A stretch of 64,000 nucleotides of DNA, from positions 9,117,545 through 9,181,544 of the forward strand of contig NC_064216.1 of NCBI RefSeq assembly GCF_023101765.2, written 5' to 3'. Made by a program: the position numbers and the translations under genes. Origin of the DNA: Spodoptera frugiperda (taxonomy: Eukaryota > Arthropoda > Insecta > Lepidoptera > Noctuidae). Positions 63,800 through 64,000 of this stretch are shown piece after piece (within the stretch, counting starts at the first letter, position 1; every line of letters begins with the position of its first letter). Under the pieces are notes generated by a model. It ran no database searches. It saw only the letters and a list, made by a program, of their open reading frames with translations, and was not told where the DNA came from.

Positions 63800-64000
63800 T
63801 GTATAGTTTAATGTGGACCCGTGTGTACAATTGCAATTTGTGTACGCTGCGCAGGCGCCGGCCACTAACAATTTGTTTTGTAATACTCGCTATACCAATT
63901 AATGTGTATGTGTGTATGTTACACAACTGTATGCGTAACCTGGGCGTAATTATCTATGTAATTAATATTTTAGTTAAGTTCAAACAGGCCTTGGTGAATT

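Noticed and set aside
1..64000. CRISPR array, operon or phage-like content
   Set aside because: No regularly spaced direct repeats with unique spacers, no clustered same-strand genes and no ribosome binding sites. The sequence is eukaryotic nuclear DNA.

Overview
The window looks like non-coding nuclear DNA of a moth, probably a noctuid or close relative. It is AT-rich. No open reading frame exceeds 139 codons, and none has the composition or motifs of a host protein. The repeats are types I associate with Lepidoptera: several tRNA-derived SINEs, Helitron-like elements with TC...CTAG ends, small inverted-repeat MITEs, and decayed LINE ends. I assigned repeats by reading and recall of these families, not by a database search. 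The most likely setting is a long intergenic region or a large intron.

Layout. 1-100 is a GC-rich edge. 1.4-9.9 kb is a repeat field with a complete non-autonomous Helitron (3620-5109), SINE pieces and a MITE (6392-6580). 9.9-16 kb holds further SINEs, an 85-bp motif with a second copy 50.8 kb away (12916-13000 and 63715-63799), and an adjacent cluster of cAMP-response-like sites and palindromes. 17.1-18.5 kb holds a broken LINE on the minus strand between two copies of one 3' end. 25.2-26.9 kb is the largest CpG-rich, repeat-poor stretch and the best promoter or enhancer candidate. 27-29.3 kb is dense in SINEs, including one interrupted by another repeat. GC islets with G-quadruplex potential lie at 30.1 kb and 38.0 kb. 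45.3-47.2 kb is a diverged tandem duplication whose two units share an almost unchanged 145-bp core. 50-63 kb is again a repeat field, with a foldback element, a SINE-LINE chimera, a perfect 23-bp hairpin and several repeat-poor GC islets.

No operon-like or pathway logic is visible. The parts that relate to each other are repeat families. Names used here: SINE-1 (tRNA-like head, tail carrying CCCCGAAGGGG), SINE-2 (core CCGGCAACGC, then CCATCAGGTGATCCG), SINE-3 (tRNA-like head followed by CTTTGTGTGATCCAC), SINE-4 (tRNA-like head, GATGATGAT tail), and FB (foldback repeat with arms carrying TCAGACTCTTACTGAC). I found no convincing new multi-gene system. The strongest unexplained signals are the paired 145-bp core, the paired 85-bp motif and the perfect hairpin.
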